Below are positions 1-9,728 of a DNA stretch of 64,000 bases, piece by piece; position 1 is the first letter of the stretch, and the number at the start of each line of letters is the position of its first letter. The translations under genes were made by a program, and so were the position numbers. The stretch is from Lysobacter gummosus (GTDB taxonomy: Bacteria; Pseudomonadota; Gammaproteobacteria; Xanthomonadales; Xanthomonadaceae), in contig NZ_CP011131.1 in assembly GCF_001442805.1 (NCBI RefSeq), forward strand, positions 5,332,001 through 5,396,000. The letters run 5' to 3'. The notes beneath the pieces were generated by a model that was not told the origin of the DNA, made no database searches, and saw only the letters and a program-made list of their open reading frames with translations.

Positions 1-2070
1 ATGGTCAAGTTCTTCGTCGCGCTGCTGGTGGTCATGCTGGTGAGCTTTATCAGCATGGGCTGGCGCGTGGGCGTGGTGGTGGCCGCGGCCGTGCCGCTGA
101 CGCTGGCGGCGGTCTTCGTGGTGATGGCGGCGACCGGGAAGAATTTCGACCGCATCACGTTAGGCTCCCTGATCCTGGCGCTGGGCCTGCTGGTGGATGA
201 CGCCATCATCGCCATCGAAATGATGGTGGTGAAGATGGAGGAAGGCTACAGCCGCGTCAAAGCCTCCGCCTATGCCTGGAGCCATACCGCCGCGCCCATG
301 CTGTCGGGCACGCTGGTGACCGCCGTCGGCTTCATGCCCAACGGTTTCGCGCGCTCTAGCGCGGGCGAGTACACCAGCAACATGTTCTGGATCGTCGGCA
401 CCGCGTTGATCGCGTCGTGGGTGGTCGCGGTAGTGTTCACGCCCTACCTCGGCGTGAAGATGCTGCCGGATTTCAAGAAGATCGAAGGCGGCCATGACGC
501 CATCTACGACACGCCGCGCTACAACCGCTTCCGTCAGGTGCTGGAGCGCGTGATCGCACGCAAGTGGCTGGTGGCCGGCTCGGTGGTGGGACTGTTCGTC
601 ATGGCGATTCTCGGCATGGGCATCGTCAAGAAACAGTTCTTCCCGATCTCCGACCGGCCCGAGGTACTGGTGGAGATACAACTGCCTTACGGCACCGCGA
701 TCGGGCAGACCAGCGCGGCCACCGCGAAGGTAGAAACCTGGCTGGCCAAGCAGAAGGAAGCCAGGATCGTCACCGCCTACGTGGGCCAGGGCGCGCCGCG
801 CTTCTACTTGGCGATGGGGCCGGAGCTGCCCGATCCTTCGTTCGCCAAGATCGTCGTCCGCACCGACAATCAGGACGAGCGCGAGGCGTTGAAGCACCGG
901 CTGCGCCGAGCGATCGCCGATGGCCTGGTTCCCGAGGCGCGTGTGCGTGTCACCCAACTCGTGTTCGGTCCCTACTCGCCATTCCCGGTCGCTTACCGGG
1001 TGGTCGGGCCCGACCCCGTCAAGCTGCGCGAGATCGCCGCAGACGTACGGCAGGTCATGGAAACGAGCCCGATGATGCGTACCGTCAACACGGACTGGGG
1101 CACGCGCACGCCGACACTGCACTTCACCTTGCAGCAGGATCGGCTGCAGGCGGTGGGGCTGACCTCCAGCGCCGTCGCGCAGCAGTTGCAATTCCTGCTG
1201 AGCGGCATACCGGTTACCGCTGTGCGTGAGGATATCCGCACGGTACAAGTCATCGCGCGCTCGTCCGGCGACATCCGGCTTGATCCGGCCCGGGTGGCGG
1301 ACTTCACCCTGGCAGGCGCCAATGGACAACGCATCCCGCTCTCGCAGGTGGGCGAGGCAGAGGTGCGCATGGAAGAACCGATCATGCGCCGGCGCGACCG
1401 CATGCCCACGATTACCGTGCGCGGCGACATCGCCGACCACTTACAGCCTCCCGATGTCTCCACGGCAATGCTGCAGCAACTCCAGCCGATCATGAACCGG
1501 CTGCCGAGCGGCTACCGGATCGAGCAGGCCGGCTCCATCGAAGAGTCGGGAAAGGCGACCAAGGCCATGCTGCCGTTGTTCCCGATCATGCTGGCCATCA
1601 CCTTGATCATCATCATCTTCCAGGTGCGTTCGATCTCCGCGATGGTGATGGTCTTCCTGACCAGCCCGCTGGGCCTGATCGGCGTCGTGCCCACCCTGAT
1701 CCTGTTCCAGCAGCCCTTCGGCATCAATGCGCTGGTCGGACTAATCGCGCTGTCGGGAATTCTGATGCGCAACACGCTGATCCTGATTGGACAGATCGGC
1801 GAAAACGCTCAGGCGGGTCTCGACCCGTTCCACGCCGTGGTGGAAGCAACCGTGCAGCGTGCCCGCCCGGTAATCCTGACCGCTTTGGCGGCAATCCTCG
1901 CGTTCATCCCGCTGACCCATTCCGTGTTCTGGGGAACGCTTGCCTACACGCTGATTGGCGGCACGCTGGCAGGAACAGTCCTGACCTTGGTGTTCCTGCC
2001 GGCCATGTACTCCATCTGGTTCAAAATCAGACCGACTCCTTTGCAGGCCCGATCCACAACGACCAGTTAG
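1..2070 (+). CDS. RND-family efflux transporter, C-terminal part (gene cut by window edge)
   Basis: Inner-membrane proton-driven RND pump, probably exporting drugs or other small molecules together with a periplasmic adaptor and an outer-membrane channel. The visible 689 residues start inside the first membrane bundle; the ATG at base 1 is internal, since RND pumps are about 1000-1050 residues. The motif LGLLVDDAIIAIE (about residues 60-72) carries the paired Asp of the proton relay in TM4. A large periplasmic domain follows (about 210-510), then the second TM bundle (about 520-680) ending in FLPAMYSIWFK, a usual family ending. The substrate cannot be told from this. The gene ends 18 bp before the SDR gene, so the two may be co-transcribed. 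Confidence 0.93.
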   Translation: MVKFFVALLVVMLVSFISMGWRVGVVVAAAVPLTLAAVFVVMAATGKNFDRITLGSLILALGLLVDDAIIAIEMMVVKMEEGYSRVKASAYAWSHTAAPMLSGTLVTAVGFMPNGFARSSAGEYTSNMFWIVGTALIASWVVAVVFTPYLGVKMLPDFKKIEGGHDAIYDTPRYNRFRQVLERVIARKWLVAGSVVGLFVMAILGMGIVKKQFFPISDRPEVLVEIQLPYGTAIGQTSAATAKVETWLAKQKEARIVTAYVGQGAPRFYLAMGPELPDPSFAKIVVRTDNQDEREALKHRLRRAIADGLVPEARVRVTQLVFGPYSPFPVAYRVVGPDPVKLREIAADVRQVMETSPMMRTVNTDWGTRTPTLHFTLQQDRLQAVGLTSSAVAQQLQFLLSGIPVTAVREDIRTVQVIARSSGDIRLDPARVADFTLAGANGQRIPLSQVGEAEVRMEEPIMRRRDRMPTITVRGDIADHLQPPDVSTAMLQQLQPIMNRLPSGYRIEQAGSIEESGKATKAMLPLFPIMLAITLIIIIFQVRSISAMVMVFLTSPLGLIGVVPTLILFQQPFGINALVGLIALSGILMRNTLILIGQIGENAQAGLDPFHAVVEATVQRARPVILTALAAILAFIPLTHSVFWGTLAYTLIGGTLAGTVLTLVFLPAMYSIWFKIRPTPLQARSTTTS

Positions 2071-2088
2071 ACACGGGAAGAATCCGTC

Positions 2089-2898
2089 ATGTCGAATTCC
2101 AAAGTTGTCCTTGTCACCGGCGTTTCATCGGGCATCGGGCGCGCCACCGCAATTCGCTTCTCCGAACAAGGTTGCCGGGTGTTCGGTACCGTGCGCAACA
2201 TCGCCAAAGCACAGCCAATACCTGGCGTAGAGCTGATCGAGATGGATATCCGCGACGAAGCGTCGGTTAAAAACGCAGTTCAGGCAGTCACCGCCAAAGC
2301 CGATCGCATCGACGTACTGGTGAATAACGCGGGCGTGACACTTCTCGGATCGACGGAAGAGACCTCGATCGCCGAAGCCCAATTGCTGTTCGATACCAAT
2401 ATCCTGGGAGTACTGCGCGCGACGCAGGCGGTGTTGCCGCACATGCGCAAGCAACGTTCTGGAAGAATCGTCAACGTCAGTTCGGTTCTGGGCTTTCTCC
2501 CGGCCCCTTATATGAGCCTTTACTCGGCCTCAAAACACGCGGTCGAGGGCATGTCCGAGACACTCGACCATGAAGTGCGCCAATTCGGAATTCGCGTGAC
2601 GCTCGTCGAGCCTTCCTTCACCCGAACCAACCTGGATCTCAATGCACCCCATGTGGCCTCCAGGATTCCGGCTTATGACGAGGAGCGACATCTCGTCCTC
2701 CGGGCTGTTCAAAAGAATGTACAGGACGCACCAGAACCCGATGGTGTGGCCCGCACGATCGTCGAGGCGGCTCTTGGCGGTTGGCGCATGCGGCGCACGC
2801 CAGCCGGACAGGCCTCGCTTCTAAGCAAGCTACGCCGTTTCATGCCTGCGGGCCCTGTCGACACCACCCTGAGGAAGGCGTTCGGACTGGGCCGATAG
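2089..2898 (+). CDS. Short-chain dehydrogenase/reductase (SDR)
   Basis: NAD(P)-dependent oxidoreductase of the classical SDR family, 269 aa. The Rossmann motif TGVSSGIG is at residues 10-17, the structural NNAG at 79-82, the catalytic Ser near 131-132 and YSASK (Tyr145, Lys149) in the active site. Substrate unknown; the overall look, with a C-terminal extension of about 70 residues, is like the family annotated as oxidoreductase / retinol-dehydrogenase-like. It starts 18 bp after the RND gene with GGGAAG upstream, which supports ATG 2089. No sign of damage. Confidence 0.93.
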   Translation: MSNSKVVLVTGVSSGIGRATAIRFSEQGCRVFGTVRNIAKAQPIPGVELIEMDIRDEASVKNAVQAVTAKADRIDVLVNNAGVTLLGSTEETSIAEAQLLFDTNILGVLRATQAVLPHMRKQRSGRIVNVSSVLGFLPAPYMSLYSASKHAVEGMSETLDHEVRQFGIRVTLVEPSFTRTNLDLNAPHVASRIPAYDEERHLVLRAVQKNVQDAPEPDGVARTIVEAALGGWRMRRTPAGQASLLSKLRRFMPAGPVDTTLRKAFGLGR

Positions 2899-2981
2899 CT
2901 GGCCAGTCTGCAGTCACCGGATTGACCACGCACTGCGCTTCAGGCGCGGCTCCCTCCATCCACAACACTGAGCCCATCACC

Positions 2982-3875
2982 ATGGATGACGTCATCATCA
3001 TCGGCGGCAGCTTTGCCGGCCTCGCCGCCGCCCTGCAACTCGGCCGTGCCCGCCGCAAGGTCACCGTTCTCGATACCGGCCTGCCGCGCAATCGCTTCGC
3101 CGGCCACTCGCATGGCCTTCTCGGCCACGATCACAAGCCACCGCTGGAGATCCTGGCCGAGGCGCGGCAGCAGCTGGCACGTTACCCCACGATCAGGCTG
3201 GTCAATGCCCGCGCCGACGCCGTCTCCGGCGCCATCGACGATTTCTCCGTTCTCACCGGCGATGGTGAAAGTCTTCGGGCGCGCCGCCTGATCCTGAGCT
3301 ATGGCGTCGCCGACCAGATGCCTGATGTTCCAGGCTTTGCCGAAAGCTGGGGCACGTCCATCGTGCCCTGCCCCTATTGCGACGGCTTTGAAGTTGCCGG
3401 CCGGCATTGGGGCCTCGTCTGGTCCGGCCCGCAGTCGCACCAGTCTGTCAGGCTGTTTCACGATTGGACCGACAAGTTGACTGTCTTCGCCGATGGTCAC
3501 GACCTGTCAGCCGATATCCGGGCCGATCTGGCACGCCGCGACCTACCTGTCGTCGATGGCCGGATCATTGAGATCGCCCATCACAAGGGCCATATCGCCA
3601 CCGTCAATCTCGATACCCGTCGCAATATCGCGGTCGACGTATTGTTCGCCCATCCGCGCAACAAGCCGTCCGCAAGCCTGCATGAATTACTGGGCCTCGC
3701 CACGGTCGATACGCCCCTCGGCATCGCCCTCAAGCTCGACGAACGCCACCAAACCAGCATGCCCGGCATCTACGCCGCCGGCGACCTTGCCACTCTCCTC
3801 ATGCCCTCAGTCACCCTGGCATCGTCGCAGGGCGCGATGGCGGGCATCTTCGCCCAGCAATCGATGCTGGTTTGA
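2982..3875 (+). CDS. NAD(P)/FAD-dependent oxidoreductase, thioredoxin-reductase-like
   Basis: Flavoprotein disulfide reductase-like enzyme, 297 aa from ATG 2982. The open frame continues upstream to 2781, but that part overlaps the SDR gene and has no family features; the FAD-binding motif VIIIGGSFAGL begins 3 residues after the chosen start. A redox pair CPYC (in VPCPYCDGFE, about residues 127-136) is at the usual place for thioredoxin reductases, and GIYAAGD near residue 265 is the second FAD-contacting motif. The NADPH-binding glycine motif is weak (WSGPQSHQS), as in the small NAD(P)/FAD proteins often found as stand-alone genes. The partner substrate is unknown. It lies 83 bp after the SDR gene. 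Confidence 0.88.
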   Translation: MDDVIIIGGSFAGLAAALQLGRARRKVTVLDTGLPRNRFAGHSHGLLGHDHKPPLEILAEARQQLARYPTIRLVNARADAVSGAIDDFSVLTGDGESLRARRLILSYGVADQMPDVPGFAESWGTSIVPCPYCDGFEVAGRHWGLVWSGPQSHQSVRLFHDWTDKLTVFADGHDLSADIRADLARRDLPVVDGRIIEIAHHKGHIATVNLDTRRNIAVDVLFAHPRNKPSASLHELLGLATVDTPLGIALKLDERHQTSMPGIYAAGDLATLLMPSVTLASSQGAMAGIFAQQSMLV

Positions 3876-3927
3876 GAACACAGATTCCCTTCGCCGGTCG
3901 CATCGCTCGCTGTACGGATACGATTGA

Positions 3928-4003
3928 ACTGCCCAGCAAATCACGACACAGCCCAGTCTCAAGGCGAGGCTCATTCAATGTCCTTCGGGCTGGTGCCACC
4001 CAG
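3928..4003 (+). mobile_element. End fragment of an IS3-family element (copy 1 of 3)
   Basis: The stretch beginning ACTGCCCAGCAAA matches, base for base over much of its length, the sequence at 45067-45142 and the reverse complement of 56027-56101. In the copy at 45 kb it is the terminal inverted repeat plus the 3' end of an IS3-type transposase gene, read on the minus strand. Here only the end and the last transposase codons (GGTSPKDIE-like on the minus strand) survive. It is a decayed solo end. Confidence 0.7.
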
Positions 4004-4011
4004 TAGCGCGG

Positions 4012-4435
4012 TCAAAGCGTCGAGTCGTCAGTAATTGGCAATGCCCCATTGACCTCCCATTCGTTCGTCACCCGCTTGGCTATGGCGATGAAGCATTCGG
4101 CCGCAGGCGCAAGTGCGCGACGGGGATAAACAAGAACGGGTTCGGCTTCGTCCGCGGCATCGATCAGCTCGACGAAGATCACACCCGATCGGCAAAGCGC
4201 CCATCTCCCGGACACGCTGTGCACAGTAGATATCCGGGAGGCCTGGAACGTGAGCCGAGTTGGCTATCAGAGTAGTGGCAACCACATAGGCGACTTCTCG
4301 CCATCCAGTGCCGGCCGCCACTGGCAACGCAGAATCAATGGCCCGAATCTGATGGAAGCTCAGAGCCTCGATTAGCGCCATGGCTGCGGGATCTGGCACG
4401 CCGTCTCTGGGCTCGTACTCATCGGACATTTCCAT
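4012..4435 (-). pseudogene. Frameshifted small conserved protein (DUF3658-like)
   Basis: The minus-strand frame from ATG 4435 reads like a real protein for about 75 residues: an N-terminal segment with ALIEALSFHQIRAID and WREVAYVV, ending in GLPDIYCAQRVRE, as in DUF3658-type small proteins. It then turns into low-quality arginine/cysteine-rich sequence. The adjacent frame (4012-4224) continues well (SGVIFVELIDAADEAEPVLVYP). A one-base indel near 4205 would join the two, so I call it a broken gene. The family assignment is from memory of the motif and is tentative. A real frameshift or a sequencing error is possible. Confidence 0.5.
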
Positions 4436-4601
4436 AATCTACCTGCGCGACCGCTCTGAGCAGAGAGATGATTAGCAGCGGGCCCACGCAGGCAAAGCAA
4501 CCGACACGCCTCAAGGATTACCAGTAGATCTTCAGACCACGCAATCACGTCCCGCGTGCAGGATCGTATCTACTTGCTCGATGCGCGGTCGTAGTTGCTC
4601 G

Positions 4602-5987
4602 CTATTCGAGCTTGTTCTCTTTTGTGTTTTCGCGGCGTATGCCGTCGAGGAAATCCTGCAGGCGCAGCACACGCTCATTGCGGGAAATCGCCTGCAACGA
4701 TACATAGCGAATGACGTTCATGATCATTCCGCCGCTCAGCTCGTAGCGATTGGCGATCTGCGCAAGATCGATGCCTGATTCGAGCGCTGCTACGGGCGGC
4801 AGCCCTTTCTTCCAGATAAGAAGGCGCTCGCTCTGACGCGGCATCGGGAAGTGGACGAGGTGCTCGAAGCGGCGCGCGAAGGCTTCGTCGACGTTACCCG
4901 CGAGATTCGACGCCAAGATGATCAAGCCTGCGAAGGTCTCGATCCGCTGCAACAGGAATGAGACCTCCTGATTGGCATAGCGATCGTGTGCGTCGCGCAC
5001 TTGCGTGCGTTTTCCGAACAGCGCGTCGGCTTCGTCGAAGAACAGGATCCAGTCCTTGTGTTCGGCCCGGTCGAATAATCCGGCCAGATTCTTCTCCGTT
5101 TCGCCAATGAACTTTGAAACGACCATCGACAGGTCGACCTTATAGACCTCGCGGCCGGTCACTTTTCCAAGTACCGTCGCGGTCATGGTCTTTCCCGTAC
5201 CAGGCGGCCCGAAGAACAGCGCACGACAGCCCGGGCGAAGCTTGCTTCGCATCTTCCATTCGTCGAGAAGCACGTTGCCATTGCGCACCCAGTTCTTGAG
5301 TTCGCGGATCTCGGTGAGCGTGCGAGGCGGGAGGACCAGATCGTCCCACTCCATGCCGCTCTCGAGTTTCTGCGCGGGGAACTTCAGCGAGGCGCGAGGC
5401 GCGCGGACCTTTCCATTGATGAAGCGCTCGGCGAGATCGGCGTCGATCATCAGCCGACCGCTCATGGGCGGATCGCCCTCCACGGCGTCTTCCAGATATA
5501 CGACGCGATTGTGTACCAGTGGATGATCGCCCGCGAGAAGTTTTTGCCAGCGCATGCGCGCTTCCAGATCATCGCCCGCGAGCAGGAACAATGCGGTGTC
5601 GCCGGTGGGCAGGAATCCGCGATGTTGTTTGCCGCGCACACCGCCGAACTGCGGGAATTCACCCGCGCCAGGATGCGCAAGCTGCAGCAGCGAATCGAAG
5701 AACTCGGGCTTGAGCGAAGGCGCGAGCGCCAGCATGAGCAGCAGTTGCGCGTCCCTGTCGGGGTTGAAATCGCGCAGGAAATCGCCGAAAGCCGTTTCAT
5801 CCGCTCCGATCCAGGATTCGGTCAGCGGGGGCTGTGCAAGCTCGTTCGAACCCGTGCCGAACAGGGTGCGCAGCCTCGATTCGAGCGCGGCTTCGAAACG
5901 CCGGTAGGCGCTCTCGATCGAACTCCTTTCAGGAACCAGTGACACGACCTCGGCACGTTGCGACTTCTCCACCTGTTTCTCCTTCAA
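4602..5987 (-). CDS. AAA+ ATPase of the contractile injection system (Afp15/Pvc15-like)
   Basis: Cytoplasmic AAA+ ATPase, 461 aa, the last gene of the eCIS operon. Walker A GPPGTGKT is at residues 260-267, Walker B ILFFDEAD at 314-321, and an arginine-finger/sensor region FARRFEHLVHF follows. The N-terminal 240 residues are the variable domain. The family (Afp15/Pvc15) is a hallmark of eCIS loci and is thought to act in effector loading or particle assembly rather than in contraction. It begins 13 bp after the stop of the DUF4157 gene with GGAGAAACAGG upstream of the start. It belongs to the system by position and by its close match to the ATPase type; co-location with the cargo gene supports a loading role. 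Confidence 0.9.
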   Translation of the reverse strand: MKEKQVEKSQRAEVVSLVPERSSIESAYRRFEAALESRLRTLFGTGSNELAQPPLTESWIGADETAFGDFLRDFNPDRDAQLLLMLALAPSLKPEFFDSLLQLAHPGAGEFPQFGGVRGKQHRGFLPTGDTALFLLAGDDLEARMRWQKLLAGDHPLVHNRVVYLEDAVEGDPPMSGRLMIDADLAERFINGKVRAPRASLKFPAQKLESGMEWDDLVLPPRTLTEIRELKNWVRNGNVLLDEWKMRSKLRPGCRALFFGPPGTGKTMTATVLGKVTGREVYKVDLSMVVSKFIGETEKNLAGLFDRAEHKDWILFFDEADALFGKRTQVRDAHDRYANQEVSFLLQRIETFAGLIILASNLAGNVDEAFARRFEHLVHFPMPRQSERLLIWKKGLPPVAALESGIDLAQIANRYELSGGMIMNVIRYVSLQAISRNERVLRLQDFLDGIRRENTKENKLE

Positions 5988-6000
5988 TCCAGTGCCGGAT

Positions 6001-9000
6001 TCATTTGTCCTTCCAGCACCACATCGTGCGATGCAGCGTGAATGGACCCTTCGGCGTATCGACGGTGAAGCCGTCGGTCATCTCGAGCATCAGCGTCCAG
6101 TAACACGCATCGCCGAACATCTTGGCGATGTAGAACTGATCCACGGCGACGTTCGTGATCCGATAGATGTGCTTTTTGTCGACATGAATATCAAGCTCGA
6201 TGAAGCTTGGCTTCGGGTCCACGATGTCGTGATCACCGGCGACCTTCATGTATGAGTGCACATCGACGACATACACGTTGATTGACGCGCCCTTGGGGAA
6301 GTGGTCGCCGCCAGACGCCGCCGGAACGGTGTGCGCGTTCAGGACCTTGACGTCGCGCGGCAAGGCCGTAACCACGGTGGTGTATTCCGGTCCTTCGCTC
6401 ACCGGTAGCTTTGCCGCCTCCCGCTCGGCCTTCTCCTTCGCCGCTTTCTCGGCCGCTGCCTTCTTCTGTTCAATCGCCTGGACGGATTCTTTGTAGAAAA
6501 TATCCGGTTTTTTCTTGTTCTTGTCGTAGAACGCCACGAGGGTTTCGTCGCCCAGAATGCCGTCCTGCTTCACACCGACCTTGCCCTGCATGTCGTACAC
6601 CGCATCGGCAAACTCGTCCGAATCCACCTTGATGCCAGGCTTGGCAATGAAGATCGTCGGATCCCAGCCATGAATCTTCTGGAAGACGGTGTTCTGCTTG
6701 CGCGCGTTTGGATAATTAATGTTGCGCTGCGGTGGAGTCTGCGGCGGGGGGGCTTCCTTTTTCTCGGCCTCGGCCTTCGCGCGTTCGATGTCCAGCTTTC
6801 CCGACTTCGGATCGCGCGCCTGCTCGAGCAACTTCTGCATCGTCGCGCGATCCTTGAATTCCTCCATCGACAGTCCGCTGTCCTGGATCTTCTTCAGGAG
6901 CTTCTCCACGTCTTCCTTCGTCACCTTCTTGCCATTCGGGTTGCCGAAAACCCGTTGCAGATCCGCCATGATCTGCGGTTCGAACTCACTTTCCCACGAG
7001 TCGCGATGTGCGCGCATTGCCGCCGAACCTTCCGCCATCCCGCCCTTCGCCTCGAAATTCATCGTCGGAATCGCCTCATCGGCGATGTGGCAGTGATATT
7101 CCTTGAGTCCGTCACCCAGGACCCGGTTGATGAGGTTCTGGTAGGTAGGCGCGATGTGATCCTTCAGCAGCTGGCGCACGTTCGGCGTGATTATATTATC
7201 GTTGAACCACTGCGTACCGATCACCAGGCCTACCATCGCGCCGATCCCGAGCTGCGCGACGAGCCCCCACAGGCAACCGAGGCCCGGCGGTGTCAGGCAT
7301 GAAATGACCTGCACGCCGACGCGGATCAAATCCACCGCGGTCGTACAGATGTCCACCCAACGCTTCACGTTCTGAATCGCTTCGACGATGTTCTGGATCT
7401 GCTGGATGACGTCGCCCCACTCGTCTTCGAGCTTCTGCTTGCTCTCCTCGAACAACTTGCGCGCGCGGCAGATCTGCTCGCCAAATCGCTCGTCGAGTTC
7501 GGCCTGGAATTTCTCCACGACCTTGTCCATGGCGGAATGGAAACACTGCGCGAAGAAGTTGAAGCTTTCGGTGATGAACGACGAGAACACTGCCTTGCAG
7601 ACCACCATCAGCGCCTGGATGAGCCGCGACTGCCAGCTGACCTTGACCAAGCCGGTTTCGCTCATGCCCAAGACCTTGGTGCGAATGCCGGTCATCTTCG
7701 TTTTCATCTTCTCGAAAACCGCGAGCGCCTTGTCCCAGGCGCTGCCGAGCATGAAGCGGACCTTGCCGAGGAACTTCCCGGCGCGTCCGCTCCAGAACAT
7801 CAATTGCTTGTACTCCTTGACCTCCTTCTTCTCGACCGGTTTCAGCGAACGCCCCTGCCGTCCCAAGGCCTTCTCGAAACGCACTTTCTCAACGTGCGAT
7901 TTCAAGCCGCCCTTGGTTTGCGCGCGAAACTTCATGCCCCAGGCGGAGCGAACCTTTTCCCAGTCCTGCGCCCGATCGGTCCAGTAGTTCGCTCCCCGAT
8001 CGGCGGTATTTCGCTGGACGCGCCGTGATGCCCCCGCGCCGGCACTCGATATCGAAAGTTTCGTCGACGGCGACGCGAACTTCATGCGCGCGGTCGTCTT
8101 CGCCGGCTCCGACAGCGGCCCGAGCACCAACTTGCGCATATTCGCCAGTTCGTCGAAATACTCTTGCGGCGGCGCCGCTTCCGTATTCCCGGCCAAGGCC
8201 GTATACAGGTAAACGCCGTTTCCCGCGCTCGCCACCCAAAGCCGCGTCTTCTTGTCAGGCGTGGTGCTCTTCGACGGAATCTTCTGCTGGGTGGCGAAGT
8301 TGTCGAAGTTCAGATAATCGGGAATCTTGAGATCCAGCCGTTCGACATCGATGCTGGCCCGCGTCTGCCCACCGTTGACATGGTTGGCCTGCTTAACGAA
8401 ATCTTTGTAACCGCGCGTATAGCTGTTTAGCTGATTCACGCCGGCTTTGAGCTTGCTGGTAGCGAAAGGCTTGAGTTCGCCGATCCAGATCTTCTCGGGA
8501 AAATCACCGTCCCAGTCGCGCGTGCCTTTCTTGCGTTTCAAGCGCCGCGGCAGCGAGTCGACCGCGGGCTGCGTGCCGCGCGAATCCGTGTTGTTCATGT
8601 TCACGAAGCGGTCCTCGGTGTCCGCTTCCTTGTAAGCCTTGACACCGGTGACGTGATGCGCGGGCGAGGATTTGTACAGATCCGCCACACCGATCAGATT
8701 GAGCATCGGCACGAACCGATCCGCCCCGGGGATCGCCGCTTCCGTGACCAACTGATCGTCGTGATCACGCAGCAGTTTCTCGATCACGCCGTGCGTCGCC
8801 GTGCCCGAGACCCACGCCCCGCCCCCCGAGTAGTAAGGCTTTTCTTCGCGCGACGGCGAGATCGTCTTCGGGTCCGCCTTTTCGCGCACTACGCCTGCGC
8901 CCGCAGAGCCCGACTGTTGCACGACGTGCGTCAGCTCGTGTGCGAGCAGGTGCTTACCCGAGTCCGTATCGGGGCGATATTGTCCGGCGCCGAAATAGAC

Positions 9001-9723
9001 GTCCCTGCCACTTGTGAACGCGAGGCTGCGTACGTCGCGATTCAGATGCTCCGACTCTCCACCGGTGTGGATGCGCACGCCGGAAAAATCGTAACCGAAA
9101 CGCGACTCCATGAAGTCGCGCGTCGAGGCGGACATGGCCGCGCCACCACCGCGCGAGCCTTCGAGACGAGACTCCATGTCGGCCGGTGGTGAGACGTCAC
9201 CGGTCTCGCGCTTGGGACTGACCGGCGTCTGCTGCTCGGCGGGATCGATATCCTCCTTTTCCTCTTCGACTTCGTCCGGCTCCTTCGCTTCTTCGCTGAT
9301 GGAGCAGCTCTCGGTCGACTCGCGCTGGATGTGCAATGGCCCGGGCGCTCTTTGCATCGATATCGTGCGTGGATCCGGAGAACGCATGACGGTGTCCGCC
9401 ATGCGATCGGCTTCCTGTTCGAAGCGATCTCCCGGCGCACCGATGGTGAGCTTCGTTTGCAGCTTTATGTCGTTCCCGGAGCAAGCACTGCATTTAGTTT
9501 GTACGGTGGGTATGGTTGATGATGATTCCGACTTGGCCTGCACGGCCAGATCCGGATCGTCCACAGTGGCGTCTTCCTTCTGCTGGACGGTTTCCTCGTT
9601 CTCGCACGCGGCGCACTTGGCCTGCACCATCGAATTGAAGAACGATGGCGACGACGGGCGTGCGCTGAAGAACCCGCGGCTTGCCGAGCTCGACGGCTCC
9701 TTACTCGCGGCCTTGGTCTGCAT
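6001..9723 (-). CDS. eCIS core-domain (DUF4157) protein with HELTH metallopeptidase-like motif, probable cargo
   Basis: 1240-aa protein. ATG 9723 is chosen: the open frame extends to 9840 but would overlap the upstream gene by over 100 bp, and 9723 lies 5 bp after its stop. Order: an N-terminal disordered part with FF-rich segment and two VQxKCxxC units (CAAC, CSAC); APGDRFEQEADRMADTVM; an acidic linker; then the DUF4157 core with GYDFSGVRIHTG and HELTH (about residues 262-266), a zinc-peptidase-like signature. The middle 500-850 region is long and helical with a hydrophobic stretch near LIRVGVQVISCL and GAMVGLVIGTQWF. A peptidoglycan-binding-like repeat (VGVKQDGILGDETLVAF) lies near residue 1075, followed by a C-terminal beta-rich domain. 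DUF4157 proteins are strongly linked to eCIS loci and are candidate cargo. What the C-terminal parts do is unknown. Confidence 0.85.
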   Translation of the reverse strand: MQTKAASKEPSSSASRGFFSARPSSPSFFNSMVQAKCAACENEETVQQKEDATVDDPDLAVQAKSESSSTIPTVQTKCSACSGNDIKLQTKLTIGAPGDRFEQEADRMADTVMRSPDPRTISMQRAPGPLHIQRESTESCSISEEAKEPDEVEEEKEDIDPAEQQTPVSPKRETGDVSPPADMESRLEGSRGGGAAMSASTRDFMESRFGYDFSGVRIHTGGESEHLNRDVRSLAFTSGRDVYFGAGQYRPDTDSGKHLLAHELTHVVQQSGSAGAGVVREKADPKTISPSREEKPYYSGGGAWVSGTATHGVIEKLLRDHDDQLVTEAAIPGADRFVPMLNLIGVADLYKSSPAHHVTGVKAYKEADTEDRFVNMNNTDSRGTQPAVDSLPRRLKRKKGTRDWDGDFPEKIWIGELKPFATSKLKAGVNQLNSYTRGYKDFVKQANHVNGGQTRASIDVERLDLKIPDYLNFDNFATQQKIPSKSTTPDKKTRLWVASAGNGVYLYTALAGNTEAAPPQEYFDELANMRKLVLGPLSEPAKTTARMKFASPSTKLSISSAGAGASRRVQRNTADRGANYWTDRAQDWEKVRSAWGMKFRAQTKGGLKSHVEKVRFEKALGRQGRSLKPVEKKEVKEYKQLMFWSGRAGKFLGKVRFMLGSAWDKALAVFEKMKTKMTGIRTKVLGMSETGLVKVSWQSRLIQALMVVCKAVFSSFITESFNFFAQCFHSAMDKVVEKFQAELDERFGEQICRARKLFEESKQKLEDEWGDVIQQIQNIVEAIQNVKRWVDICTTAVDLIRVGVQVISCLTPPGLGCLWGLVAQLGIGAMVGLVIGTQWFNDNIITPNVRQLLKDHIAPTYQNLINRVLGDGLKEYHCHIADEAIPTMNFEAKGGMAEGSAAMRAHRDSWESEFEPQIMADLQRVFGNPNGKKVTKEDVEKLLKKIQDSGLSMEEFKDRATMQKLLEQARDPKSGKLDIERAKAEAEKKEAPPPQTPPQRNINYPNARKQNTVFQKIHGWDPTIFIAKPGIKVDSDEFADAVYDMQGKVGVKQDGILGDETLVAFYDKNKKKPDIFYKESVQAIEQKKAAAEKAAKEKAEREAAKLPVSEGPEYTTVVTALPRDVKVLNAHTVPAASGGDHFPKGASINVYVVDVHSYMKVAGDHDIVDPKPSFIELDIHVDKKHIYRITNVAVDQFYIAKMFGDACYWTLMLEMTDGFTVDTPKGPFTLHRTMWCWKDK

Positions 9724-9728
9724 AGCGC

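Noticed and set aside
160..1440. 426-aa open frame on the minus strand
   Set aside because: Antisense of the RND pump gene; His/Arg/Gly composition of a shadow frame.
2781..2981. Upstream extension of the flavoprotein gene
   Set aside because: Overlaps the SDR gene and lacks flavoprotein features; the FAD motif starts right after ATG 2982.
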